Assembly: GCA_027422505.1 (NCBI GenBank)
Contig: JAPQWV010000005.1
Location: 12,715,501 to 12,779,500, forward strand
Direction: 5' to 3'
DNA length: 64,000 nt
Source: Craterostigma plantagineum
Taxonomy: Eukaryota; Streptophyta; Magnoliopsida; Lamiales; Linderniaceae
Of this stretch, positions 11,387 to 22,224 are shown piece after piece. Below the pieces are notes generated by a model. The model was not told the DNA's origin. It worked only from the letters and a program-made list of their open reading frames with translations, and ran no database searches. The first letter of the stretch is position 1, and every line of letters starts with the position of its first letter. A program made the position numbers and the translations under genes.

Positions 11387-13285
11387 GTTGTTCACTAGGT
11401 GTTTTTGAAGAATTTTCAAAGTAGGATACCGAGTTTATAACATGAGGAGTTCGAAGATGTGTGGTGCTGTTAGTTTCGAAGATTTCAAAGTGTGGTGCCA
11501 AAAATTCCGTATGCCAAAATAATTTTCTAAGATGTATGTCTTCGAAAGAATTTGAAGACTTTGAGTCGCAAATTGGAATTTAGCTTGGACAGCGAATTGA
11601 GCTGTGGTTCTCGAACTGAAGAGGGTTCGTGAAACTTGAATTTTAATGACACGGGAACTGAACTCGCGAAACTCTTGTTCTAAAGATGACCCGCGAAGCT
11701 TGATGACCTTATGAGAATGATTCGTGTACACGATTTTGGGAAAAGTGATGAAAATCGGGCGAATTTGGTATATATAAGATGCACTGTAGCACGTTCGATC
11801 GATTGAGGAATCGGGTGATTGGAAGAATCCAGCGATTTGATAAATCGGGCGATTTTGAAGAATCGTCGAGAGGTATTTTAACAAAGTGATTTTGTCGATT
11901 CCGAAATCGGGCAATTTTGATGAATCGGGCGATTTGACAATTCGGCCGATTCTAGTATTTGATGGAAAGTGATTGTGTCAGGCAATTTTGATAGATCCGA
12001 TGAATTGAATCGATTGAGAAATCGGGCGAACTGATGAATCGGGCGATTTGAAGAATCGCCGAGGAAATTTAGAAGTAGTTGAAATCGCCGAGAGATTAAG
12101 TTGAAATCGGGCGATTTTGAGAATGATCAAACTTTTTTTTTTTAAGAAAGATTTTGACTCAAAAAATCAATTAAAGAAAATCTGAGTAAAATCACCCTAA
12201 CACTGACATATGCGAGATTTTCAATTAATATGTAACACAGAGTTCAAAATTTTTCCAAATTAAATGTCAAATCAACTTAGTTTTTCAAAGTCGATTTTTG
12301 TGACGCAAAATCCAATAAGCAACGAAGAAAGCATCGCTTTCACTCGCGGCGCTGAGCTCTCAAGTCAAAGATCCGTCGATATCATTTATCATGTTTGTCG
12401 AGACTATTATGATTTCGTTGGTCGATTTACGCCTATAAATAAACACGATTCGAGCAGCACAGTAATGCCATAACAAAAAAATCTAGCTGACGGAAATGAA
12501 CTGGAATCAGAAGCAAGGCGATGAAGAGAACGAGGAACATGCGGAGTTAAGGCGTCGTTTTAAACGCAATTTAGATATGTTGGTGCTCGAGCTCTTTCTT
12601 CTTTCGTGTTTATCTGTTGCTTTAATGGCTGTTCTGTTTTGGGTCCTTACAAAGCGTACTGGCTTTTGAGAATGAACTATGTATTTTGTTGATGTAATTT
12701 TCATGATTTTTGTGATGAAAGTGGTTTTCGCATTTTGAAGGTGTTTTGCGTATTTGAGTTGTAAGTGTTTTTTGTTTTTCTTTTCTTTTTTTTTTTTCAT
12801 TTGAAAGGATGTACGAATCGATAAAAACTTAAAGCAAAGAAATATTTTAATAAATAAAAATATTTCCCCGATTCTTAAGTTCGGGCGAGTCAAAAGTTGC
12901 AAAGAAAGTTTCGAGCGATGCTCAGTTTCGGGCGATTCATTGGCTCGGTCAATTAATTAAAATAAAATCCAAAGCAGTTCCGAGCGATTCTTAGTTCTCC
13001 GAGAAAAACATTAATTAATTTGAAATTTCAGTTCAAAATTTTATAAAGGTAAAATTAACGAAATATTTCAAAACCTCCCCCTAAATTAATTGATTTTGTA
13101 AATTACTTAATCATGTAAACTAGGATTGAAAATGTTTTTCAGAAAAAAAATGCAGTTCTTCCTAGATTTTACTAACATAGTAGGTATGTTATTCATTTGA
13201 GCACATATGCATATTGAAAATACAGTGAACTACGAACATGAAATTTTATGCATATTTAGAATTTACCAAATTTGTCAGTGTGGTT
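11387..13285. other. Element C noncoding tract rich in TCGGGCGAT words
   Basis: No supported gene. From about 11750 to 12130 the sequence is packed with ATCGGGCGAT, ATCGCCGA and related words, and these recur around 12870-12990. A short block at about 12560-12660 reads on the - strand as scattered basic residues with no recognisable family. Confidence 0.45.
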
Positions 13286-13430
13286 TTAGCTGTCCGCATC
13301 CATCCCTTAATCACGTATGTGGGGCTGCTTCAGGTACCATACGTGAGGGATAATCGTGGTTACTCGCGTCGCCAACCAGTCACAGGTGTGGAGTAACCAT
13401 CTCTATGTACCTGCCCATGCTGGAAACTGC
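13286..13430 (-). repeat. Two older copies of the protease-derived repeat
   Basis: Two diverged copies of the 11185-11386 unit lie here: one around the HVWYL-like stretch (about 13305-13350) and one at about 13361-13430 (GTGGTTACTCGCGTCGCC). On the - strand they sit directly after the Gag end motif RWVPKSA, exactly where the protease starts in A and D. This marks them as the remains of the original protease. Confidence 0.6.
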
Positions 13431-13438
13431 AAAACATC

Positions 13439-15702
13439 TCAAGCAGATTTTGGTACCCATCTAAGAATGGGTCCTTTCGTATTAGATCTAGAGTTTATGC
13501 ATGCGTCTTTCATAGATTTATGTCCTAAGTCAACTTTAGGTTTATCTATAGCTTTAATTGTTGATTTAGGAACCCAAATCTTTCTAATTCCTAAGTGATA
13601 ACAAAGGCTAGTGCTTGCCCTAAGTTCTTGTTTTGTAATCCAGATTTTGTTAATTTCCAAAACTTTAGCTTTAGCTTCAGTCTTAGGGTGCTTTGACTGG
13701 ATGCTTTTGTGATCTTCTCGTTTGTCAAGTTTAGAACTGGACTTGGGAGACGAATGTGCAGGCTTTGTCTTTCTGTTCGTTTGAATCTTCTCCTTTTGAA
13801 TTTGTGAGCCTAACTTAGCAAGGAAGCATTCGTCGTTCTTGGTTGTACGTGCATTTGCTAATCTAAAACGAGAATTTAAGGCAAGTGCATCATCATAAGA
13901 ACAGTGAAAATTAGAGAGCATAGATGTTCGTACAGGTTCAGAAAATGAAATCATGGATGGAGATGTGGCAATGTTAAGTTTAGCTTGTGACTGATGCCTA
14001 CTATGCGAATTTGAACTTGATGCTCTAAATTCAATTGCCTCCTTCTTTTTAAAAGAAGGAGCACAATTTTCAAATAATAGGTCGTCTCCTGTGGCTATCT
14101 CCTTTCCTTTCATTCTATTTAAAATTTTACCTGTAGGTGCATGTGAGGATAAGTTGGTACGCATTGATTTTCTCGATGCATTCTGCTTCCTTAGTGTCCT
14201 AGGCTTGGTTAGAGTTTCTATTTTAGACTCAGCTAGAGACATTTGTGGAGACGCTGAAGCTATAATGTTATTGATTTGTTTTTCGAGTGAGGAAATTATT
14301 ATCAATAGCACGTCATTTTCTACCTGAAAAGCAATCTTTTCGGACTCTAGGGTCGAGCGCAAGTCAGAGATTTCCTTAGTTGCTGGTGGGATATATGCAC
14401 TAGTGGGGCTGGATTGTGCTAAGTCACGAGACGTGTTCTCGACAGTGAGTGATGTTGAAGGGGAAAGAAGAGCATCTAAATAGTCATCAGATAAAGGTAT
14501 TTCCCTTGTCTTGTAGCTATTATTCAATACTTCATAGTCGAGTGGTATTTCAAATCCTAATTCTTTATCTCGCTTAGTCTCCTCGATAGCATCAATTTCT
14601 GGTGTGAAAGCCATTAAGTTAGGCATGTTAATCCCTAAATAGCTAATATCATACGGATCATATGGGTTTAGGGATTTCTTCACAGCTAGAGTAGGGTTTG
14701 GAACAAAGCCTAGACCTGCACGTGGATCGTAGAATTCTGTGTCCTTAGGCTGGTTCAAGAAGATCGTTCGATCTGTTTGTCCTCTTTTTGTTAGGAGGTC
14801 CTCTAGCTTTTTAATCCTGGCATACAGTTTTACACGTTCTTCATTCAGGAGATCGAACTCGCATGTTTTATTGATTCGCTCGTCGATGCAAGTTGTCAAT
14901 TTAGCGTTTAGCTCGCTAACCTGTGTCTTCAACTTTACTATTTCAGCGTCACGACTGTCAATTTTTGATTGCGCTACTTCCAGCAGGCAATCAAGATTGC
15001 TCATCTCTTGAAGCTGCCTGAGCAGACATTGATAATTGTTATCAAACCGAGCTTGCAAGTCGTTGATTGTCCTCTCGTGATCAACACATTTGCTTGTTGT
15101 TTGCTCGTACTTTGAGACTTTGTTAGTTAAGTCAATGACTTTTGACGCTGATTCAGCTAAATTGGCTTCGGAATTAAGTTAGTTTCTAGTCTATCTACAT
15201 TTTCACGTGTCATATCTAGATCGACTATAGTCTTAGCTAGTTCATTTTCTACTGACCTAAACTTGCTATGAAGAGCCGTAAATTTTTCTTGGAGTTCGAA
15301 ATACAAAAGGGGGTCTATAGATTCTACCTCCCTTTCTGAATATGCTTCCTCGTTTTTACCACCATCGTCTACCTCCATGTCCTTTTGCTCTGATTTAGCT
15401 CCTTTTACTAGGGCTATGTTGGCTACATTTTCTTGCTCGCTTTCAGATGTTTCATCGAGCCAGCTGTCTTGTTCTGCCATCAAATCTACTCCAGCTTTTG
15501 TTTGCTTAATCCGTCGTAATTTTCTGGAGTAGTACTCCTCACCCTTCTTTTTGGTTAGAAAGCAGTCTATAGCCGTGTGCCCAAGTTTGCTGCAATTATA
15601 GCATTTGATTGGCTCTGCCCTTTTCTTACTATGGGAGTTGTGGAAGGGTGCCATTGATTCGAAGTTTTCAGAATTTAACCGTTGAAAACTTTTGGTGTAC
15701 AC
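13439..15702 (-). pseudogene. gag: Element C Gag C-terminal half (zinc knuckle and coiled coil)
   Basis: Two long - strand frames, 15157-15702 (181 codons) and 13439-15058 (539 codons), join if one frameshift near 15170 is allowed. The first carries a CCHC zinc knuckle at about 15559-15600 (CYNCSKLGHTAIDC), then an acidic stretch. The second is mainly coiled coil with the family signature RTIFLNQPKDTEFYDP, then a basic Ser/Lys-rich tail ending GPILRWVPKSA. The N-terminal domain that makes up the first ~300 residues of Gag in D is absent. The long open frame suggests selection until recently or a recent origin. Confidence 0.85.
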
Positions 15703-17493
15703 CCAAAGATTGTGCCATGATTTCGAAACTTTGAGAAAATGCCAAGTCTTTTTTCTATAATATGCTTGAATGTTCTAAGTAGATCGTTGGATATGTGATC
15801 GTTGACATGTTTGTGGATTTGCTTTCAAAACTTTACAAAAACGTCGTTTCACCGATATATTTGGACCCGGAAAAAATATTTTGAAATTTTTCGAAAAAAA
15901 AGGCCTAAAACAGACTGTAACTGTTGGGTTCAAATTTTCTTTTTCCCTTTTTTTTTTGTGATCAAGAACTTTTAAGTGTGAATTTCAAAGAATGATTTAG
16001 TGAGAACTGGATTTCCCGATTAAAGTTTCGAATGATGAAGATTTTTTTTTTTTTTTTTACTAAAAATTCTAAGTTTTGAAATCGATAGCAAAAATCGCGC
16101 GAATTTGCAAAGTGAAGATTCACCGGATTTAATTCGGGCGAATTGCTGTTCAAAGAGATCAGAATCGGGCGATTGTTTGTCAAAGGACTGAAATTCGCCG
16201 AGAGTTTCAAATCGGGCGAATTTGCGACAGTGAAATCGTCCGATTTGAACTTGCTACAGCGACTCGCTACAGTGAATAGTCCGATTTGAACTTGCTACAG
16301 TAAAAGCGCCCGATTTGAGATTGCTACAGTGAATCTATTAGAATCGGTCGATTTGCTATTTGAGAAACAAGTGCAGGCTTTGCTACAGTGAGTTGATTAA
16401 AATCGTGCGATTGTTTTGAGTGTCTAAATTGGGATCGACCGATTTATAAAGTGGTGTACTGAAAATAAAACTAATCGGCTGATTTATGAGTATTTAAAGA
16501 AGTAGCCTATTGAATGAGTGACAAATCGATGGGAGATCACCAATAAAAGAAATCGGCCGATTGTGTTTTGATTAATGTCACTATCGAATGTGTGAGTGGA
16601 ACAATCAAGAAATTGTGACTCACCAACAACTCACCATGTTGCTTCTACTTTTTGACCAAAAAGGAATTGTTTGACCAAGAACAAAAGAATGGCCGATTGT
16701 TTAGGAAGGGGCGATTTGTTTTACAATATTATAATTTTTTTTTATGATTGCAGGCCCAGTGAGTGCTTTTTGACCGAAAAGAAATTGTTTTGACCAAGCA
16801 AATATGATAAAAAAATCGGCCGATTGTTTGTTAGGTGGCAAGTTTCAACTATCAAAAATTATTTTAATCGGGCGATTGCTTGTGATTGATAAGTTTCCTA
16901 CAGTAAATTCGCTACAGTGAATTCTGATCGCCCGATTGACTACTACAGTGAAATTTGCTACATTGAAATCGGCGATTTTGCTACAGTTATCGGGCTATTT
17001 GCTACAGTAATAGGCGAATTTGAAATCGCTACAGTGAAATCGGGCAATTTTGCTACGGTAATCGGGCGAATTTGCTACAGTTAAATCGTCCGAATTTCTA
17101 CAGTGATTTTGTGAAACTCGTTTGCAATCGGACATTTACTTGAATTGCTACAGTGATCGGACAACAAGGTGCTACAGTAATCGCGCGACTTGTTGCTACA
17201 GTAATCGCGCGACTTGTTGCTACAGTGATTTGCTACAGTAATCGGGAATCGGGCGATTTGTTCATCTACCCGATTCTGGACTGAAAACTGACGAAAAACA
17301 GATCCGATTTCTACCCAAAACTCACCCAAATCAACTGAAAAATGTCGGGTAATCACTTCAAATCACTCGAAAACAACTTAATTAGCTTTTGAGCTTGCAA
17401 AATCATTAAAATCAACTCAAAAACTCAAGAACATGACATAAAATCGAAACTAAAAAATAAACCAAAAAAAATTCAGAAACTTGCTCACGTGTT
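15703..17493 (-). other. Element C leader with CTACAGT and TCGNNCGA motifs
   Basis: About 1.8 kb between Gag and the primer site with no long frame. From about 16240 to 17240 the word CTACAGT appears roughly 20 times, usually a few bases from ATCGGGCGA, ATCGCCCGA or ATCGCGCGA. The near-identical piece TGCTACAGTAATCGCGCGAC occurs twice at about 17170-17215. Confidence 0.7.
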
Positions 17494-17506
17494 TGCTCTG
17501 ATACCA
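17494..17506 (-). promoter_or_regulatory. Primer-binding site (initiator Met tRNA) of element C
   Basis: On the - strand TGGTATCAGAGCA lies two bases inside the 5' LTR and matches the copia initiator-Met primer site exactly. Confidence 0.92.
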
Positions 17507-17508
17507 AT

Positions 17509-17854
17509 TGTTATTCCCAGTATATCCAACTAAAATACATTTCTAGCATTTTAACCACGAAAATAATGGAAGAATTTAACTTATCGTGGGGGCGTGTGTG
17601 CGTGTTCTTGAGAGGGGTTTGGAGCTTCTCTCACAAAAATTATTTCTATGTATTTCTCACACACACAAGACACCTAACTATGTGTTAGGGTTTTAGTACT
17701 TATACCACATGTTGGTATATTGTACTTGGGCCATTGTAAGCCCATTACAAATAAAAGCTTAATGGGCTCTAAAACATTAAAACCCAGTTCACTTAAATAC
17801 AATACAAGACTAAGATAAAAAGAATTATTTGAACACAATAAAATATTCCTAACA
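17509..17854 (-). repeat. Element C 5' LTR (right copy, 346 bp)
   Basis: Same ends and length as the left copy, with two substitutions. It is followed by the AAAAG duplication. Confidence 0.93.
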
Positions 17855-17859
17855 AAAAG
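17855..17859. repeat. Target-site duplication of element C, right copy (AAAAG)
   Basis: Identical to 7495-7499. Positions 17860-18100 beyond it are AT-rich DNA with no feature I can name. Confidence 0.9.
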
Positions 17860-18102
17860 TAGTAAAATAATGACCATTTTAGCCTATATGTGAATGGAAT
17901 TACTACATGCCATTTTACGTTAATCTTTATATATATAAATTGCAAACAAACGTATTCATCTCACTAAAAACCACTAAACAAACGTACCATTTTATTATGT
18001 TTTATAATTACATTTGTATTCATTATGAAGCTCAATCTTACACATACGTTCATGTACCCAATTAATAAGGAAACTATACAGACTTAAAGAATATTTAATT
18101 AC

Positions 18103-18370
18103 TTACTAGTAGATAGAATTGAAGCGTCACACTTCTCGAACCTCTCCTTCCTGGAACATGACCCCGGTGATTCGAGAATACACGCCTGTTTGAGCTTCAG
18201 CAAGGCCGAGCTAGAGGAGAGGTTGTCCGAGAGGGAATCGAACAAGTCTTCTTCTTCCCAGCAGCTGAAGATCAAGTTTGAGGCTTCTGCCATGGAAGAG
18301 AACTTGGAGAACCGCGACTCACATGAAACAGACGACGAACAGATGAAGAAATGCCTAACACGCGCCAGAG
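18103..18370 (+). pseudogene. Exon-like fragment, acidic/coiled-coil, unassigned
   Basis: An open + strand frame of about 90 codons ends at a good donor site (CAGAG|GTAAGA, near 18371). The product is rich in Glu, Ser and Lys, with stretches such as KAELEERLSERESNK and MEENLENRDSHETDDEQ. I do not recognise it. It lies upstream of a WEB-like exon in the same orientation and could be its N-terminal part. Exon-like pieces at about 18500-18550 and 18660-18760 follow but carry stops. Confidence 0.45.
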
Positions 18371-19178
18371 GTAAGAATTAAACCTCTCATTTTTCTTTCC
18401 AATTACTTTTCAACTCGCAGCGATGTTAGCTTAATCATTCCAACCTCTTTGTTTTTACTCATCTATCCATTCATCAACTGTTTGAAACCTTGGCTACTTT
18501 AGAACATCAGTGCCCGAGTTGAAAGAGGAAAGGGCAATCTATTCGGCTGGGTATGTGTTTTACAGTTTCAATCTATTCTTTTCTTTTTAATATCTCTTAC
18601 ATGAGACTGAGATATTATTCGCCATTTACCGTAAATTTGGATGGGATTTTATCATAGCAGGTATGAAGAGGAGTACATTGACTAGTTATTGGTTATCAAA
18701 GAACCTGACGTCTTACACTATTGACTATAAGAAGGGCAGAATCGAAATTGGGATCGGAGGTACCATCTTATATCTTATAGCCTGTTCTTTCTCTTTTCTG
18801 TATAATTTTTGGCTTAATAGATGTTTCTGAATTGTAGAAGTCTTTCTTCTGAATTGGTAGCCCTCTGCTCAGAAGACTTCTGAAAGCGAATCTGTGTTTG
18901 CCCTCAATAAAAGTGTAATTTATCTTCCATTTGCTCATTTTTCTGTAAATCCGAGCATTGTTATTTCTGGGTTGTAGCTTTTGTGGGCTGATGTCTTGAG
19001 TTTGGGGACTAACTATGTTATCTACACTGTAGTAGTTCTGTTTGTCAAGTATTTCTCATCTGTGCTTAGATATTCGACATTTGAGCTCTTTGCGTTTGCT
19101 TTAATGTGTCTGAGAAAAAGGTCTTGTTAGTTTGCTTAGAAGCCTGGCATTTAATACTTCCTTTGTTGGTATTAACAG

Positions 19179-19523
19179 AACGAAGCAGAAATCTCCGCCG
19201 TGGAGGAAGAAGCTGCGAAGCTAGAGAAAGACCTCATTGCAAAGGAAAGGGAAACATTGGACGTTCTAAAGGAGCTCGAAACCACTAAAAACATCGTCGA
19301 AGAACTCAAAATAAAGCTTCAGAAAGAAACGTCTGAGATCGGCGAAACCTTGGATCAAAAGGAGAAAGACGGTTTTGAGTCTTGCCCATCTTCATCCCCA
19401 GGTTTTATCTTGCTCGAGCCTAAACAGGCCAAGCTGAACCTGAAAGAAACGACGAACGATCTCGCCAAAACCCGCAAATCGGAGCTCAACGGACCATCAT
19501 CGTCATCGTCCCTCACTTTATGA
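19179..19523 (+). pseudogene. WEB/PMI-family (DUF827) coiled-coil exon fragment
   Basis: The frame follows an acceptor (TTAACAG|AACGAAG) and encodes a typical WEB-family stretch: a heptad-rich coiled coil including KERETLDVLKELETTK, then SCPSSSPGFILLE and KQAKLNLKETTNDLAK. WEB/PMI proteins are cytosolic coiled-coil proteins linked to light-driven chloroplast movement. Real members run several hundred residues; here the frame stops after about 114 codons in a Ser run. No preceding exon with a start codon is convincing, so this is a fragment. Confidence 0.65.
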
Positions 19524-20046
19524 GCGGTAATTAAATTTACATAGCATTAAGGGTTCTTGGTCTTGAGGTTTTCCTCCATTATCGTCTTTTTTTTTCTCTT
19601 TTGAACCGTCTTTTTATTAATCGCAGAGCTTTGGATGCTTTTGTTTTTTTCTTCAGGAATGGGATATTCATATGCAGGTCGATGGAGATGAATTGCAACC
19701 TGTGTTCGAGCTGCAATTGTAGCTTAGCTTATGCGTCTGTAGAAGCTATGACTGGAAATCACAAGTAGCTTATTCGGTCAATTTTGTTTAATGTTTTAAT
19801 GATTTTTATGCTATGCCTAGGGGTGATATTAGCTGTCCTTTCGTTCTGATTTGTTCGTTTAGTTTTCCAAAACTGTTGCTTCAGTTCTCTTCTTTTGGTA
19901 GAGGGATGTGAAATCAGATTGGTAGTTCATGACTTCGCAGGGCCACCAAAAGCTCTGGATGAAGATGAGACATAGCTTCTCGATAAACTAGAAAAGTGAG
20001 GCTTTATCTTCTATTGAGAAGATGGATGTTTTTTTTTTAACCTGTG
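19524..20046. other. Noncoding DNA between WEB-like and ZIFL fragments
   Basis: T-rich, intron-like or intergenic sequence. No supported feature. Confidence 0.4.
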
Positions 20047-20145
20047 GAGCAACGATGGTTTCAAAGGTAAGCAATCATTTCTCCGTTGGCGATGAAGAGC
20101 AACGACGGTTTTAAGGTAAGCGGTCACTTCTCCGTTGGCGATGAA
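20047..20145 (+). repeat. 50-bp tandem duplication before the first ZIFL exon
   Basis: GAGCAACGATGGTTTCAAAG..GATGAA (20047-20096) is repeated with several changes at 20097-20145. The second copy runs straight into codons for NGILGPIK. Confidence 0.75.
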
Positions 20146-20581
20146 TGGTATCCTAGGGCCCATAAAGGTACTACTATTCTTGATACAATCTCAGCCAAAT
20201 AATCTTCATATGAATTTTTCATGCTATGAATTTCTCAGGCATATGCCTGCGAAACTGTTCGTGAAGAGCACCAATCGTTAGGATTATCAGCAGTAAGCTA
20301 CAGTTTGTCATCGTGTATGAAATGAAATGCATCTTTATTCATATTTGAATTTTGATTTACTTTTTTTCGTTGGCATTTTATATGCAGGTGAGTATGGCGT
20401 GGGGGACGGGCTTAATCATCGGGCCAGCGTTAGGAGGATATCTCGCCCAGGTATGTTAATCTTTACGCCTATCGTTCTACTGATTTCCTAATAAAAATTC
20501 GTAGTTTAACTCGAATTTGTTATAACTCAAGCGCGCCGAGAAGTTTCCTGGGATTATTTCGTCGGACTCTTTCCTCGGAAG
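20141..20581 (+). pseudogene. ZIFL: ZIFL-type MFS transporter, 5' exons of a truncated gene
   Basis: Four exon pieces encode consecutive parts of a zinc-induced facilitator-like (ZIFL) major facilitator transporter: MNGILGPIK (20141-20167), AYACETVREEHQSLGLSA (about 20239-20292), VSMAWGTGLIIGPALGG.. (20388-20450) and AEKFPGIISSDSFLGR (20532-20581). ZIFL proteins are multi-pass membrane carriers of about 450-480 residues. The exons for the first membrane helices are absent, so the gene is 5'-truncated. Splice sites in this half look usable. Element B follows 34 bp after the last exon. Confidence 0.85.
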
Positions 20582-20615
20582 GTGATTGATTAATCTCTAA
20601 GCCTCATACTTCCTT
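20441..20615 (+). repeat. Host duplication flanking element B, left copy (175 bp)
   Basis: Runs from TCTCGCCCAG|GTATG, including one ZIFL exon, to CATACTTCCTT and ends exactly at the LTR of element B. A copy of about 172 bp starts one base after the other LTR (24437-24608). The two differ at roughly one position in 12 to 15, plus small gaps. This is far longer than the 5-bp duplication made by copia integrases. Confidence 0.9.
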
Positions 20616-20967
20616 TGTTAGGTCCTACGATTAACAACTCTATGATCCTAGGCATGAATTCTAAGTAATTCGATGATAATGATTGACATTAAGATTCGAT
20701 CGAAAAACTCAAATGAAGAACAAGAGAGAGAATTCGAGTAGAGTGAGAATGTTACTATTGTTTCTCTCTCTAGAAATTGAATTGCAAGCCTTTCGGATCA
20801 ATTTCCAAAACTTTCTCTATTGATTGCGATTGTTTACAAAGTATTTATACCAAACACACTTGGTATAAATATCTAACTAGTCCTAATTTAAGGACAAATA
20901 TAAGAAAAGCCCCTAAATACAAGGACATCTAATAAAATCAAAGCACAATTAGAATTGATCTTCTACA
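20616..20967 (-). repeat. Element B 3' LTR (352 bp)
   Basis: Ends read TGTTAGGTCC..TTCTACA on the + strand. A TATA-like TATAAATA lies on the - strand at about 20842-20849. It is a family match to A and E. Confidence 0.9.
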
Positions 20968-22184
20968 TTCTCCCCCTTTGTGCTTGATTGCTTGTCCGCC
21001 TTAGTTGTCCTCGTCGGGCGAAGAATGACCTGCGCAAGCCCAGCGCGTACTCAAAATTCCTGAGCGTGTTCCTCAGCTTCAGTCGCTCCTCGATATCTTC
21101 TAGTAGTTCCATTAGGAGCGGCTGTTCTCTCACAAACCTGTGGATCCTCAGCATCGTATCTCGATTGATTTCTTCCAACCTCTGCTCTATATTTCTCCTG
21201 ATGATCTTGAGCGTCCCATCAAAGAATTTGTGTATCTTAGTCTTCTGCATCATCCTAGTCTTCTTCACGATCGGATTGTTGTAGGTGACGCCTAGGACTG
21301 AGCTGATGTGCACATAATTGTTGGGAAGCCCTTCGATCTCAGGTCCTTTGTTGAGCGGAGCGGTCATGTTAACCTTCTTCATGTTGCTCTCCAGAGCCAT
21401 CTGAAGGTCGTGTGCGACGAAGTACTTGACTTGGTGCATCATGAACCGGTAGAGTCCCTCGAGTCCTTCTTTCTTGATGAAGTCTTGAGGACCTTTGTAC
21501 TTCTCCACGTACAGCTCATAGAGATGGTATACCTCATCAGCAGGGATGTACGGTAGGTCGCTCTCGCTTAGATCTTCTCGAGTTCTATCCACTCGCTCGA
21601 TGTTGTAGTGAGGTGTTGGAAGTCCTCCTTTTGCACAGTATACGCTGAGTAGTTGGCATATTGGGGAGAGACTCTTATAGTGACTCTTGACTTATTCTTT
21701 AGTCATCCCCAGCCTTACATCAGGTCCAAGTTTGGTCAGCATCCAGAGGTAGGTCATCCTCTTCTGCTGATCCCAGTGAGAGATCCCTCTTAGCTCGAAC
21801 TCGTTCGGCTTCTTAACTCTCTCCGGTGACCTCCAAATGTTTTCACGAACTTCTTCAAGGAAGGGGATTTCTATTTGGATGTTCTCCCACGGCGTGTCGA
21901 TCCGAATGGTCCCTGGCATTTGTCTTATGGGGGAAGCCGCTTGTTGCACGATCAACTCTGGTAGCCTTGGGATTTCTTGTTGGTAGTCTTCACCTTCCTG
22001 AAGCTCGTTGTCTTCTATGATTACGAGGTCTATGGAGGCTTGTTGTAGGAAATTCCGAACGTCCTGAAGCCGTTGTCTTTGATGCTCCTCGGGCATGGAA
22101 TGGGTCATCCACTGACCTTCGAAGATGTATTTGTCCAGAGGCTCTTGTGGATTGATGCCATGTCCTGAGGGGCCCGGTTGGTCT
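20963..22184 (-). pseudogene. Element B additional 3' gene, C-terminal part
   Basis: Two - strand frames (21692-22108 and 20963-21592) are the C-terminal section of the extra gene seen in full in D and E. The first holds FEGQWMTHSMPEEHQRQR, IRIDTPWENIQIEIPFLEEV and FELRGISHWDQQKRMTYLW; the second AHDLQMALESNMKKVNMT and KIHKFFDGTLKIIRR. One TAA near 21692 interrupts otherwise continuous similarity to E. The frame ends QRGRM-stop by reading through the polypurine tract and using a TAG made of the first LTR bases. Function is unknown and I see no membrane segment. Confidence 0.8.
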
Positions 22185-22224
22185 GAAGTCGTTGTCTTCT
22201 TCCGACTCTGAAGGTGAAGGAGGC

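Larger units (their letters stand above)
7500..17854 (-). mobile_element. Element C: 10.4 kb non-autonomous copia-type LTR retrotransposon
   Basis: Two 346-bp LTRs, a primer site at the right end, a polypurine tract at the left end and a 5-bp target duplication define a complete element on the - strand. The only recognisable coding part is a Gag C-terminal half (zinc knuckle plus coiled coil, 13439-15702). There is no Gag N-terminus, integrase, reverse transcriptase or RNase H. The 5.6 kb from 7846 to 13430 is noncoding with several tandem duplications. LTRs differ at only two positions I can see (7724/17733 and 7753/17762), so the insertion is recent and must have relied on enzymes from another element. 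Confidence 0.92.

Noticed and set aside
12507..12902. 131-codon - strand frame in element C as a gene
   Set aside because: Low-complexity, Lys/Ser-rich, overlapping TCGGGCGA-motif sequence, and with no counterpart in the other elements.
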